Part shown: piece by piece, positions 7,271-15,657 of the stretch
Layout: each line of letters opens with the position of its first letter
How positions within the stretch are numbered: position 1 is the first letter of the stretch
Origin: Liquorilactobacillus satsumensis DSM 16230 = JCM 12392
GTDB taxonomy: Bacteria > Bacillota > Bacilli > Lactobacillales > Lactobacillaceae
Assembly: GCF_001435195.1 (NCBI RefSeq)
Contig: NZ_AZFQ01000036.1
Span: 66,910-107,115 of the forward strand
Direction: 5' to 3'
Length of the DNA: 40,206 nt
Notes under the pieces: model-generated
What the model was told of the DNA's origin: nothing
Seen by the model: the letters and a program-made list of their open reading frames with translations, nothing else
The model's database searches: none
Program-made: the position numbers and the translations under genes

Positions 7271-9367
7271 ATGCGTGAACGGTTGATAGATTTATTAAAT
7301 ATATTGATGAGTTCAGATAAAAGTTTTGTTAATGAATTGACGAGTCGCTTGACTGTAACTTCTAAGACAATCAGAAATGAGGTGAGAGAACTTAATGCTT
7401 TGTTGTTGGATAGCGGTTTTCCAGAATTTTTAGTTAAGCATGGGACAATAGAAAACAATTTAACCAAAAAGCAAATTCAATATATAGGAGAACAGTATGT
7501 ACTTAAGGGTGATGACAAGATATATCTTAGTCCTCAACAAAGAATATTATATCTGGCGTTAGTTTTTCTAACTGCGAGAGATCCTGTTTTTATCGTTGAT
7601 GTTCAAAGACAGCTTAAAGTTAGTAAAAGTTCGATGGATAAAGACATGCGTTTTTTAAGAAGAAAGTTGCAACGTTATCACTTACAGTTGACAACAAGTT
7701 TGAAATCTGGAGCACAGATTACTGGAAGTGAACGTGCAATCAGATTAGTTTTAAGTGATTTATTAAATAGTCAACCTGGTATCTCGACTATATTAACTAG
7801 CAAATTAATTGGGGGCAACCTTCTTATAAATCAAATACGAAGGGTTTTCTTGATTGAAGATGTTCTATTCATTAAAGAAAAAATAATTAGTATTTTTCCA
7901 GGAAACAATTTAGTTGCAAATGATAATTATTTACAACAAGTATTAATCTTAACTTTGATTTGGGTAACTCGGGTAAAAAATTGCCATTATGTTAGTAATG
8001 ATAATAATTTAAGAAACATGCCAATATGTTCAAAGTCCACAAGATATGTTAATGAAATAATTAAATATTTTGGATTAGAAATTGAAGTAAAATCAGAAAA
8101 AGCGTACCTAGTTTTTGTAGTTAATTGTTTTGAAAATGCAGATATTAAGATGCTTGATAATTGGGGGAAAGCACAAATTATCTCTATAGCATTAATTGAA
8201 TGGGTAGAAAAAAGGCTCGAATTCCCATTTTCTCAAAATGAGAGTCTCTTTGAAAGAGTTTACCGGCATGTTGAAAGTATGTTACGGAGATTAGATCAAA
8301 GAATAAGAGTAGCAAATCCGTTAAAAGAAACAGTTAAGGAAAGTTATTTGGAAGTGTTTAGGGCTGTGGCAGATTTTTTTTCTGCTACCAAAGATGAGTA
8401 CCACGTGACACTATCTGAGGATGAAATAGGGTATTTGGTAATTTATTTTTCTACGGCACAAACTGAAGTGGAGCAAGATCAGATTTATAAATATCAAGTT
8501 GCCATTGTTTGCAATTATGGGATGGCAACTGGAAGGTTATTAGCTGCCAAACTTGAAGAGCATTTCAAAGTAGAGGTGGTTGCTGTTTTAAGTGTAAACG
8601 AAATTAGTGTATTAAAAACAATACCAGTGAGTGTGGTATTTAAAACGATAGATGTTGAAATAACTGATATTCCTAATATTAAGCTTAATCCTATATTGAC
8701 AGAAACGGATTTTATGATCATAAAAAAATTCCTGAAAAAAAATTCAAAAAGGTTGAAATATGAAAAGAAAGCATTAGATTCAACACGTTTATTTAGTGAT
8801 ATTTTAGATTTTTTGAAAAACAGCAACATCGAAATTGAAAAAAAATTTGTTTCTAATCTTCAATATATTTTTCACGTTAATCATTTATCCATTAATGAAA
8901 GGAAAGTTCAGCCTATGCTTAAAGATCTTATTAGCGATACTCAAATTCAACTTCAATTAACCGCAGAAAATTGGGAAGCGGCGATTCGAATTTCAGCACA
9001 ACCGCTGTTAAGAGAAGGGTTTATTAAACCTTCATACGTAGAAGCGATGCTTGAGTCTGTTGAACGTTATGGTCCTTATATTGTCATCGGACCCTCTATC
9101 GCACTTGCACACGCACGACCGACGGATGGCGTAGAAAAATTGGGAATATCCATAACGACATTGAAAAAGCCAATTAATTTTGGCAATTCAGAAAACGATC
9201 CTGTTCAAATTATCTTTTGCCTAGCTGCAATAGATAATTACTCACATTTGAATGTAATGAAGTCAATTGTAAAATTAATCAATAACCAAAATAAAATCAA
9301 AAAATTATCTTCAATATCAAGCATTAGTAAGTTTAAGGAAACATTATTTGATGAAAACAGTAATTGA
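7271..9367 (+). CDS. PRD-domain PTS-controlled transcriptional activator with EIIB and EIIA domains (MtlR/LicR type)
   Basis: The 698-residue regulator has two N-terminal helix-turn-helix segments (about 1-60 and 85-150), a PRD region (about 190-400), an EIIB-like domain with Cys414 in a CNYGMATG loop, and a C-terminal type-2 EIIA domain with phosphorylatable His614 in IALAHARP. Such proteins sense PTS phosphorylation and activate their own sugar operon. PRD2 keeps a His in YRHVESMLRRL, but the second conserved His of the motif is Tyr (GYLVIYF). RBS AAGGAGTGAG precedes the start. It is followed after 21 bases by EIIB. The operon has no separate EIIA gene, so this domain may double as phosphate donor (inference). 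Confidence 0.9.
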   Translation: MRERLIDLLNILMSSDKSFVNELTSRLTVTSKTIRNEVRELNALLLDSGFPEFLVKHGTIENNLTKKQIQYIGEQYVLKGDDKIYLSPQQRILYLALVFLTARDPVFIVDVQRQLKVSKSSMDKDMRFLRRKLQRYHLQLTTSLKSGAQITGSERAIRLVLSDLLNSQPGISTILTSKLIGGNLLINQIRRVFLIEDVLFIKEKIISIFPGNNLVANDNYLQQVLILTLIWVTRVKNCHYVSNDNNLRNMPICSKSTRYVNEIIKYFGLEIEVKSEKAYLVFVVNCFENADIKMLDNWGKAQIISIALIEWVEKRLEFPFSQNESLFERVYRHVESMLRRLDQRIRVANPLKETVKESYLEVFRAVADFFSATKDEYHVTLSEDEIGYLVIYFSTAQTEVEQDQIYKYQVAIVCNYGMATGRLLAAKLEEHFKVEVVAVLSVNEISVLKTIPVSVVFKTIDVEITDIPNIKLNPILTETDFMIIKKFLKKNSKRLKYEKKALDSTRLFSDILDFLKNSNIEIEKKFVSNLQYIFHVNHLSINERKVQPMLKDLISDTQIQLQLTAENWEAAIRISAQPLLREGFIKPSYVEAMLESVERYGPYIVIGPSIALAHARPTDGVEKLGISITTLKKPINFGNSENDPVQIIFCLAAIDNYSHLNVMKSIVKLINNQNKIKKLSSISSISKFKETLFDENSN

Positions 9368-9388
9368 AGGAAAGGAGAATGATCTAAT

Positions 9389-9691
9389 ATGCAACAGAAA
9401 CTTAAAATATATTTTATTTGTGGAGCGGGTCTAGGAAGTTCGCTTGCGAGTCAGATGGTTGCAGAAGATGTTTTAGCAAAATTAGGAATGGAGGAGAAGC
9501 TTGAACATGAGGCGATTTCTTCAGCACCAGGTTTGCAAGCTGATATTATTGTATCGGCGGATAATTTTAAGACTCAATTTGAAAAATTTGAGATGGACCC
9601 ACATACTAAATTTGTTTTTTTGCATAACATTGTCGATTCAAACGAAATTGAGGAAAAATTAATACCAATAATTGAAAATTTTCCAAGTTAA
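9389..9691 (+). CDS. PTS EIIB, ascorbate/SgaB-UlaB type
   Basis: This 100-residue cytoplasmic protein carries the phosphocysteine loop ICGAGLGSS with Cys11, characteristic of the lactose/ascorbate-type EIIB fold. It takes phosphate from an EIIA histidine and passes it to the sugar bound in EIIC. RBS AAAGGAGA lies 10 bases upstream. It stands between the PRD regulator and the SgaT-type EIIC, the usual order for this family. The family includes transporters for substrates other than ascorbate, and no ula catabolic genes are present, so ascorbate should not be assumed. Confidence 0.92.
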   Translation: MQQKLKIYFICGAGLGSSLASQMVAEDVLAKLGMEEKLEHEAISSAPGLQADIIVSADNFKTQFEKFEMDPHTKFVFLHNIVDSNEIEEKLIPIIENFPS

Positions 9692-9723
9692 TTATAACAA
9701 ATCTAAAATAGGAGGCGGGGAAT

Positions 9724-11007
9724 ATGACAATTATTAATTTTATTATCAATAATATCTTAACGCAATCGGCAATTATTATTGCACTAATTGCTTTGTTAGG
9801 ATTGGTACTTCAGAAAAAATCAGCAGGATCTGTATTGGCTGGTACATTTAAAACTTTGCTTGGATTTCAGGTTTTATCTGCTGGATCAACAATTATTGTT
9901 GGTAGTTTAACTTATTTTGGAAAGATTTTTCAACACGGGTTTCATCTGAAAGGGGTAGTTCCAAGTATTGAGGCCATTAATGGGCAGGCAATGAATACTT
10001 TGGGTCTTGGAAATGAAATTGCTTTTACCTTTTTAGGCATCTTTATAGTTAATATTTTAATTGCCCGATTTTCACCTTGGAAATATATTTTTTTAACTGG
10101 ACAAGCACTTTTATGGATGGCGACTATGACTGTTGTTGGCGGCAAGATCTGTGGTTTTAATAATTGGTTGATTGTTCTTTCAGGGAGTATCATTGGAGGA
10201 ATTTTTGCAGTGGCTATGCCAGCACTTGCGCAACCTTTTGTTAGAAAGATTACTGGTAATGATGCAATTGCTTTGGGGCATTTTTGTACAGTGGGATACT
10301 TAGTAGAAGCTGGTGCAGCATATATTTTTGGGGAAAGAGCAAAAGAAAAACACTCTATTGAAGATATAAAATTACCAAAATCAATGGAATTTCTTCAAGA
10401 TACCTATCTATCTGTTGCTGTTATTATGGTGCCACTATATATGATTACAGCCGCCTTTGCTGGACCAAAGTATGCGGCAAATGGTAGTACGAACTACATT
10501 GTCACAGGGTTTATGCAAGGTATTCAGTTTGTCGTAGGTGTTTATGTTTTACTTGCGGGAGTTCGTTTGTTGTTAGGTGAAATTGTGCCTGCATTTCGTG
10601 GAATTGCAATGAAATTAGTGCCAGATGCTAAACCTGCATTAGATTGTCCGGTTTTGTTTCCATATTCTCCAAACGCAGTAATACTTGGGTTTGTGACTAC
10701 TACTATCGGCACTGTTATTGGGATGTTTTTGATACCTATATTTGGATTGGCAGTTATCTTACCTGGAATGTTGACAAACTTTTTTGCAGGGGGGACCGCT
10801 GGTATTTTTGGAAATGTTGTTGGGGGACGTCGAGGTGCGATTATTGGTGGAGTTATACATGGGTTGTTTATTACTCTATTACCAGCTTTATTAGTTACGG
10901 CACTTACTACTCTAGGTTTTGTTAATGCCTCAGCAACTGATTCTGATACAATTACGGCGTGTTTGATGTATGCTTTTGTCTTTGCACCGATTTTGAAAGC
11001 CATCTGA
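9724..11007 (+). CDS. PTS EIIC, SgaT/UlaA family
   Basis: This 427-residue polytopic membrane permease has about 10-11 helices. Segments typical of SgaT/UlaA are GHFCTVGYLVEAG (about 182-194) and EIVPAFRGIAMKL followed by CPVLFPYSPNAVILGF (about 285-325). It translocates and positions the sugar for phosphorylation by the EIIB encoded 32 bases upstream. RBS AGGAGGCGGGG is strong. The substrate cannot be deduced; the downstream aldolase suggests a ketose or a polyol/sugar convertible to a ketose phosphate, rather than ascorbate. Confidence 0.92.
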   Translation: MTIINFIINNILTQSAIIIALIALLGLVLQKKSAGSVLAGTFKTLLGFQVLSAGSTIIVGSLTYFGKIFQHGFHLKGVVPSIEAINGQAMNTLGLGNEIAFTFLGIFIVNILIARFSPWKYIFLTGQALLWMATMTVVGGKICGFNNWLIVLSGSIIGGIFAVAMPALAQPFVRKITGNDAIALGHFCTVGYLVEAGAAYIFGERAKEKHSIEDIKLPKSMEFLQDTYLSVAVIMVPLYMITAAFAGPKYAANGSTNYIVTGFMQGIQFVVGVYVLLAGVRLLLGEIVPAFRGIAMKLVPDAKPALDCPVLFPYSPNAVILGFVTTTIGTVIGMFLIPIFGLAVILPGMLTNFFAGGTAGIFGNVVGGRRGAIIGGVIHGLFITLLPALLVTALTTLGFVNASATDSDTITACLMYAFVFAPILKAI

Positions 11008-11040
11008 TTGTAAAGTTTTAATTGCAAAGGAGTGAAGCTC

Positions 11041-11430
11041 ATGTTTGGATTTGGCAAGAAAAAAAAGCCATTAAAAAAAGAAGCTACTCAACAAATCACA
11101 AGAAAAGAGGAGCACGAATTAGAAGTACATGTTGATGATTTGAAAAACAAAATAAAAAAGACTGAGGATGGTAAAAAATATTTGCTTTATGAAGAACTTG
11201 GTAATGCATATATTAAGTTAAATCAAAAAGATGCTGCTATTGCAGCATTTGAGGCTAGTTTGGAGAATAATGAACATTTTGGTACAACCTATAATAGTTT
11301 GCTGAATCTTTACGAGATTAAACGCAAAGAGGCTGCTAAAAATGGTAAAGATGTGGAGATTCAAAAATGGGTAACTAAAACAGAAGAACTTTTGAAAATG
11401 TCAAAACATATAATGCGTTCAAAGTTTTGA
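11041..11430 (+). CDS. Small TPR-like protein of the PTS operon, function unknown
   Basis: I do not recognise a named family. The 129-residue product starts MFGFGKKKK, has a lysine-rich N-terminus (to about residue 25), a charged helix, then a tetratricopeptide-like unit (LYEELGNAYIKLNQKDAAIAAFEASLENN, split across about residues 55-83) and another helix pair. It has no signal peptide or membrane segment. ATG at 11041 is chosen because AAAGGAG ends 8 bases before it; an in-frame GTG at 11032 lies inside that RBS. It sits between the EIIC and aldolase genes in one transcript, suggesting a scaffolding or regulatory role in this pathway (inference). Confidence 0.7.
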   Translation: MFGFGKKKKPLKKEATQQITRKEEHELEVHVDDLKNKIKKTEDGKKYLLYEELGNAYIKLNQKDAAIAAFEASLENNEHFGTTYNSLLNLYEIKRKEAAKNGKDVEIQKWVTKTEELLKMSKHIMRSKF

Positions 11431-11452
11431 AAAATAAAGGAGGAATTTTTAT

Positions 11453-12313
11453 ATGTACAAAAATTTAAAAACAATCTTAACTGAGGCTCAAAATCTGAAT
11501 TCTACAGTTGGGGCGTTTAATGCACACAATCTAGAAATGGTACCAGATATGATTCGTGCTGCCAAGGATGCAGGAGCTCCTATAATTATTCAAACGAGTG
11601 CTGGGACTGCTCAATATATTGGCATGAAAACTCTTGTTGCACTGTGTAAATCCATGGCTGAAGATTTGTTAGTTGATGTTGATCTTCATTTGGACCATGC
11701 AAAAACTTTTGATGACATTAAAGAAGCAATTGACTCCGGTTATAGTTCTGTTATGTTTGATGGTTCCTCACTATTGTTCAAAGAGAATATGGAAAAATCA
11801 CTTCGCGTTGTTGATTATGCACATGCTAGAAATGTTTCAGTCGAGTGTGAGATTGGAACAATTGGAGGGACAGAGGAGGGAGTAACAGTAGCTGAAGGAA
11901 AATACACGGATCCAGAACAAGCAGTGCTTTTTTTACAAAAGGTTGATGTGGATGCATTAGCCGTCGGCGTAGGAACTCATCATGGGCAATTCAAATCGAA
12001 AACACAATTAAATTGGGATTTGATTGAGAAACTACATTCTAAGATTAATACACCTTTAGTTATCCATGGTGGGACAGGTGTTAGTGAAAATGATTATCAT
12101 CGATTAACTAATAATGGAATTCGTAAATTCAATGTTGGAACAGAGCTATTGGTTACTTGGACTAGAACTGCACAAAGATATTTTGGCAAGACGGAGGTTA
12201 ACCAGTCTTTACGTAATAATATTGTTCCCTGTAATAAGGCAATTTATGACATCGTTTTGCATAAATCAAAGCTGTTTTTGAATAAAGATACAAAAATGAA
12301 TGTAATGGTGTAA
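11453..12313 (+). CDS. Class II ketose-bisphosphate aldolase (KbaY/GatY/FbaA family)
   Basis: The 286-residue protein is a zinc-dependent class II aldolase of the short type (GatY/KbaY are about 284). It shows GAFNAHNLEM near the N-terminus, the catalytic/zinc pair Asp81-His82 in HLDHAK, GTHHGQF with His176/His177 and VIHGGTG with His205. It should split a ketose 1,6-bisphosphate, such as fructose or tagatose bisphosphate, to dihydroxyacetone phosphate and an aldehyde phosphate. RBS AAAGGAGG precedes the ATG. Its place between the PTS genes and a P-loop kinase suggests that imported sugar phosphate is phosphorylated a second time before cleavage (inference). Confidence 0.9.
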   Translation: MYKNLKTILTEAQNLNSTVGAFNAHNLEMVPDMIRAAKDAGAPIIIQTSAGTAQYIGMKTLVALCKSMAEDLLVDVDLHLDHAKTFDDIKEAIDSGYSSVMFDGSSLLFKENMEKSLRVVDYAHARNVSVECEIGTIGGTEEGVTVAEGKYTDPEQAVLFLQKVDVDALAVGVGTHHGQFKSKTQLNWDLIEKLHSKINTPLVIHGGTGVSENDYHRLTNNGIRKFNVGTELLVTWTRTAQRYFGKTEVNQSLRNNIVPCNKAIYDIVLHKSKLFLNKDTKMNVMV

Positions 12314-12347
12314 CTGTTGAGAGGGCAATGAGAGGTGGTTACTCTTG

Positions 12348-12962
12348 ATGAGAAATCATATACTAATTTTACTTGCTGGAGCCAATGGGACAGGTAAAAG
12401 TTATACCAGCAAAATTATAAAAAAAGCTTTTCCTAGATTGAACTTAATCCCCCTAGATCTTTTTAAAGAGCATATTTATGATGAAATTGGATTTGACAAT
12501 GTTGCGCAAAAAAATTTATTAGATGAAATAGCTCGGCAACGTTTTTATGATGCGATCAAAATGTTAATGAACTTAAATAAACCGTTACTAGGCGACTATC
12601 CCTTTAGCTATAAACAACGTCCATGTTTGGTGGAATTAGTTAAGAAATACGATTACAATGTCCTTACTATTCGGCTTGAAGCTAAAGAATGTGTTTTGTA
12701 CGAAAGACAAAAATTGCGTGACTTGGATCATTCAAGACACCTAGGACACTTAGTAAGTCATTATCATTTAGGTGATCGACGTGATGAATCTGCATTAGAT
12801 AATTTACCATCTTTTGAATATTTTTCTAAACGAATACATGAACGCGGATATGAAACTTTCCATCTTGGAACTTTAATTACACTTAATGTTAATGATTACA
12901 GGAAAATAGACTATAATGACTTATTAAACAAAATTGCATTATTTGTTGATGACAGACAATGA
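12348..12962 (+). CDS. P-loop kinase of unknown substrate (AAA_33/zeta-toxin-like)
   Basis: The 204-residue protein has a Walker A loop at residues 11-18 (GANGTGKS), preceded by a hydrophobic strand, and a conserved-looking PLDLFKEH segment after the first helix, as in small P-loop kinases related to zeta toxin and shikimate kinase. It lacks PfkB or ROK sugar-kinase motifs. ATG at 12348 is preferred (AGAGGTGG upstream); a TTG lies directly before it at 12345. It is the last gene of the PTS/aldolase operon, 34 bases after the aldolase, and is followed by a terminator. No antitoxin gene is visible, so a metabolic kinase is more likely than a toxin, but the substrate is unknown. Confidence 0.75.
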   Translation: MRNHILILLAGANGTGKSYTSKIIKKAFPRLNLIPLDLFKEHIYDEIGFDNVAQKNLLDEIARQRFYDAIKMLMNLNKPLLGDYPFSYKQRPCLVELVKKYDYNVLTIRLEAKECVLYERQKLRDLDHSRHLGHLVSHYHLGDRRDESALDNLPSFEYFSKRIHERGYETFHLGTLITLNVNDYRKIDYNDLLNKIALFVDDRQ

Positions 12963-13053
12963 TCTAAAAAAAATTCTGATAGAGGTAGACTGTGGAGATG
13001 AAGTAAGAAAGTAAGTAAAAGAGGAAAGCTTGGAAAGTTTATATTTTTAGATA

Positions 13054-13095
13054 GGCCTGTTCTCAGAAGCTTTAGCAGAGTCAGGCCATTTTTAT
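13054..13095 (+). terminator. Terminator after PTS operon 1
   Basis: GGCCTG (13054-13059) pairs with CAGGCC (13082-13087), extended by CTC/GAG pairs inside, followed by ATTTTTATTTT. The position fits the end of the kinase-terminated operon. Confidence 0.7.
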
Positions 13096-13163
13096 TTTAT
13101 TAATTGATTCTATTGCTAAGGTTTATCAAATTTTGTTAAAAGGTAGTGCATAGTTTTTGAAAA

Positions 13164-13182
13164 TGTCCTTTGCTAAAGGACA
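13164..13182. promoter_or_regulatory. Palindromic operator candidate for PTS operon 2
   Basis: TGTCCTTTgctAAAGGACA is a perfect inverted repeat with 8-bp arms and a 3-base centre, about 30 bases upstream of the predicted extended -10. No T-run follows, so it is unlikely to be a terminator. It is a good candidate activator site for the PRD regulator encoded downstream. Confidence 0.5.
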
Positions 13183-13188
13183 AAAATA

Positions 13189-13219
13189 TGTAAGCGTTAT
13201 CTTTAATGCTTGTTACAAT
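13189..13219 (+). promoter_or_regulatory. Promoter with perfect cre box for PTS operon 2
   Basis: TGTAAGCGTTATCT (13189-13202) fits the cre consensus TGWAARCGYTWWCW at all 14 positions. It lies where the -35 would be, just before an extended -10 TGTTACAAT (13211-13219). No good -35 is seen, consistent with activator dependence and CcpA repression. Confidence 0.65.
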
Positions 13220-13244
13220 ATAAATTGTAGAAAGGAGCATGGCA

Positions 13245-14741
13245 ATGACTATTGAATATAGACAAGCTCTAATTAATTATTTGTTGAAGCATCGTGATTT
13301 CAGCTCAGGATCTGAATTGTCTGCCGTGTTGAATGTTTCTATCAAGACTATTTCTCGAACAGCAAAACGAATAAATAGTCAATCTGTAAATAGACCAATT
13401 ATAGAGTCAAAGAAGGGACGTGGCTACCGGTTAAATTATCAGAACTATCTTGAACAAAGTACTCAAGTGAAAAAATTTGTCAACGTAAGTCATCTAACAT
13501 CAGTTGAGAGACGCGCTGCAATCCTTAAACGCCTCTTGGTTGCTGCACCGCAGAAACATCAATTAAGCAGTGTTTTTGGAAAGTTTTATGTCAGTGATTC
13601 TGTAATTTCATCCGATTTGAAAATTTTACGAAAAATGTTGCATAAGTATAATCTACAGTTAAAACGGCGTAACGAATATATTTGGATTGAAGGGAAGGAA
13701 ACAGAGATTCGAAGAGCTATTAATGATTTACTGGTCACTGATGACGTTATTAGTATTAGTCACTTCCTACAATCTAATCAGCTTATACAGCAACAAGATG
13801 TATCTTTTGTTATGCGCCAATTGAGGTTAATAGAAGAGCAAATGAATTCGGAGATACCATATCCGTATAATGTGAATTTATTCTCTCACTTATATATTTT
13901 AATCGAACGATATCATAATGTAGGTTCTTTAATTGGGAAAAAATTTGAATTGCAGCTTGATGAGAAAGCAAAATTACGGCAACATTCCAAGGAAACAAAA
14001 CTTTGTAAAGAGGTGATTTGCAATTTAAATACTTATTTGAATACTCAGTTACCCAAAATTGAGATTTATTACCTTTATCAATATTTGACTTCTTCTCGAG
14101 TAGATAATATACGGATAGACAGAAATGAGATTTCAAAACAAGTACGGGAAATTACAAATTGTCTAATCAAAAAAGTGACAGAAAACCAACAGTACATGCA
14201 CATCAATAATCAAAAACTTTTTACTAGTTTAGCTAAGCACATGAAACCACTGTTAAATAGGTTAACCAATAATATTAAGGTGAAAAACAATTTGTTGGAA
14301 CAAATAAAGCTTGAGTATCCACGGTTATTCGAAGTAGTTAAAAATGCGAGTGCTTATTTAACAAAAAAGTACTTATTGAACCCAATAGATGAGAATGAAG
14401 TTGGTTTTATAACTGTTTATTTTGCACAGGCTGCAGAGAACATGCGACCGCCAATTAATATTATGGTGGTTTGTACAACCGGATTTGGGACTGCACAGTT
14501 ATTAAGGGCCAAAATTGAAAAAAGGTTTTCAGAACTGAATATCGTGAAGCTAGTCGCTGGAAGAGTTCTAAATGTTGAAGTTGAAAAACATCCTGAAGTT
14601 GATTTGGTAGTTTCAACGATAAAATTACCAAGTAATATTGAAATACCAAATTTAGTAGTTAGCGCAATGTTTACAATGAAAGACCAGGAATGTTTAGAAC
14701 AGGAGGTTGATCATATTCGAAGGGAAATGATGACTCAGTGA
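13245..14741 (+). CDS. PRD-domain PTS transcriptional activator ending in an EIIB-like domain
   Basis: The 498-residue protein has paired N-terminal helix-turn-helix domains (about 1-65 and 80-155), two PRDs (about 180-285 and 290-395; His residues in LFSHLYIL and LAKHMKPLL are visible) and a C-terminal EIIB-like domain with Cys410 in CTTGFGTAQLL. It stops where MtlR/LicR-type activators normally continue into an EIIA domain; that domain is encoded by the next gene, which overlaps by four bases. ATG at 13245 is preferred because AAAGGAG ends 7 bases before it; the ATG at 13239 is only 1 base from that RBS. It probably activates the downstream PTS genes. Confidence 0.88.
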   Translation: MTIEYRQALINYLLKHRDFSSGSELSAVLNVSIKTISRTAKRINSQSVNRPIIESKKGRGYRLNYQNYLEQSTQVKKFVNVSHLTSVERRAAILKRLLVAAPQKHQLSSVFGKFYVSDSVISSDLKILRKMLHKYNLQLKRRNEYIWIEGKETEIRRAINDLLVTDDVISISHFLQSNQLIQQQDVSFVMRQLRLIEEQMNSEIPYPYNVNLFSHLYILIERYHNVGSLIGKKFELQLDEKAKLRQHSKETKLCKEVICNLNTYLNTQLPKIEIYYLYQYLTSSRVDNIRIDRNEISKQVREITNCLIKKVTENQQYMHINNQKLFTSLAKHMKPLLNRLTNNIKVKNNLLEQIKLEYPRLFEVVKNASAYLTKKYLLNPIDENEVGFITVYFAQAAENMRPPINIMVVCTTGFGTAQLLRAKIEKRFSELNIVKLVAGRVLNVEVEKHPEVDLVVSTIKLPSNIEIPNLVVSAMFTMKDQECLEQEVDHIRREMMTQ

Positions 14742-15157
14742 AAAAAATAATTCTGTGGGAACCCTCGTTTACTGTTTTAAACAAGGCATCTTTGCTTGAG
14801 GCAATAACTGACTATTTAGTAAAGCACGGTTTGATTAAAGATCAAAAAGAGGCAATTATTGCAATTAATAAACGTGAAATTTTGGGGAGTACGCTAATTG
14901 CGCCGAATTTAGCGATACCGCATCTAAAAAGCTATGCTATTCGAGAGGCTGCTTTAATTTTTGTGAAATTGCAGAATACACTGACAGATTGGCAAAAGGA
15001 TTCTCAAGTTGAACGTTTTATTTTTACTATAGTACCCGAAAAATGTCCAGTAGCAGATTTAAAAATGCTTAAATATTTCTATATTAAATTGGCAGATGAT
15101 AAAAAAATGGAGATATTTAGTCATGGCAGTCAAAAAGAGATTCAAAAAATACTATAA
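14738..15157 (+). CDS. Separate EIIA-like domain of the PRD regulator
   Basis: The 139-residue protein has the type-2 EIIA fold pattern with a candidate phosphohistidine, His62, in NLAIPHLKSY. Its GTG start overlaps the stop of the PRD activator (GTGA), so translation is probably coupled. It resembles the regulatory EIIA domain at the end of the activator encoded at 7271 more in position than a transport EIIA, and a normal fructose-type EIIA follows 18 bases later. I infer a detached regulatory domain working with the upstream activator; a second transport EIIA is the alternative. Confidence 0.75.
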   Translation: MKKIILWEPSFTVLNKASLLEAITDYLVKHGLIKDQKEAIIAINKREILGSTLIAPNLAIPHLKSYAIREAALIFVKLQNTLTDWQKDSQVERFIFTIVPEKCPVADLKMLKYFYIKLADDKKMEIFSHGSQKEIQKIL

Positions 15158-15175
15158 GCAGAAGGAGAGTTTGTT

Positions 15176-15637
15176 ATGAGTCCAACATCTTTAGGGAGCA
15201 TTTTAGATCGAAAGACAATCATTACTGATTTGAAAGCGGATACGAAATATGACGTTATCAAAGAGCTAGCAAAAAAATTTTTTGAGCAAAATTATATTGA
15301 TTCTATTGATGAATTTGTTGAAGCTGTTTACGAAAGAGAAGGAGAAGGTGCAACGGGGATTGGCAATGGTGTAGCTATTCCGCATGGTAAAAGTACTACT
15401 GTGAAAAGAAGTGGGGTAGCCATTGCGATTTTAGAGCACGAAATTAAATGGGAATCATTAGATGATACTGGTGCTAAAGTGGTCGTTCTTTTTGATGTTG
15501 GTAATGACAGTGAAGGGGCAAAAAAACATTTGCATACATTGTCATTATTCGCTCGCAAATTAGGTAAAAGTGAGGTAATTGATTCTTTGTTAAATTCTAA
15601 GACAGTTGATGATGTTATTAAAGCTTTTGATGAATAA
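15176..15637 (+). CDS. PTS EIIA, fructose/mannitol family
   Basis: The 153-residue protein is a type-2 EIIA with active-site His70 in GNGVAIPHGKS and the preceding EREGEGATGIG segment characteristic of the fructose family. It accepts phosphate from HPr and passes it to the EIIB encoded 20 bases downstream. RBS AAGGAGAG precedes the ATG. It starts the transport part of operon 2, which encodes EIIA, EIIB and EIIC as separate proteins. Confidence 0.93.
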   Translation: MSPTSLGSILDRKTIITDLKADTKYDVIKELAKKFFEQNYIDSIDEFVEAVYEREGEGATGIGNGVAIPHGKSTTVKRSGVAIAILEHEIKWESLDDTGAKVVVLFDVGNDSEGAKKHLHTLSLFARKLGKSEVIDSLLNSKTVDDVIKAFDE

Positions 15638-15657
15638 AGATACTGGAGGAATTAAAT

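Noticed and set aside
10542-11057. Open frame of 171 codons on the minus strand across the EIIC gene
   Set aside because: It is antisense to a clear SgaT-family permease, has proline-rich composition typical of a shadow frame and no RBS support.
12348-12962. Zeta-type toxin of a toxin-antitoxin pair
   Set aside because: Only the P-loop fold is shared; no antitoxin gene precedes it, and it lies at the end of a sugar operon.
14735-14750. Programmed frameshift joining the PRD activator to the EIIA-like protein at the A-run
   Set aside because: The run of A lies after the stop codon of the first gene, not before it, so a slip there cannot fuse the frames; GTGA-coupled reinitiation is simpler.
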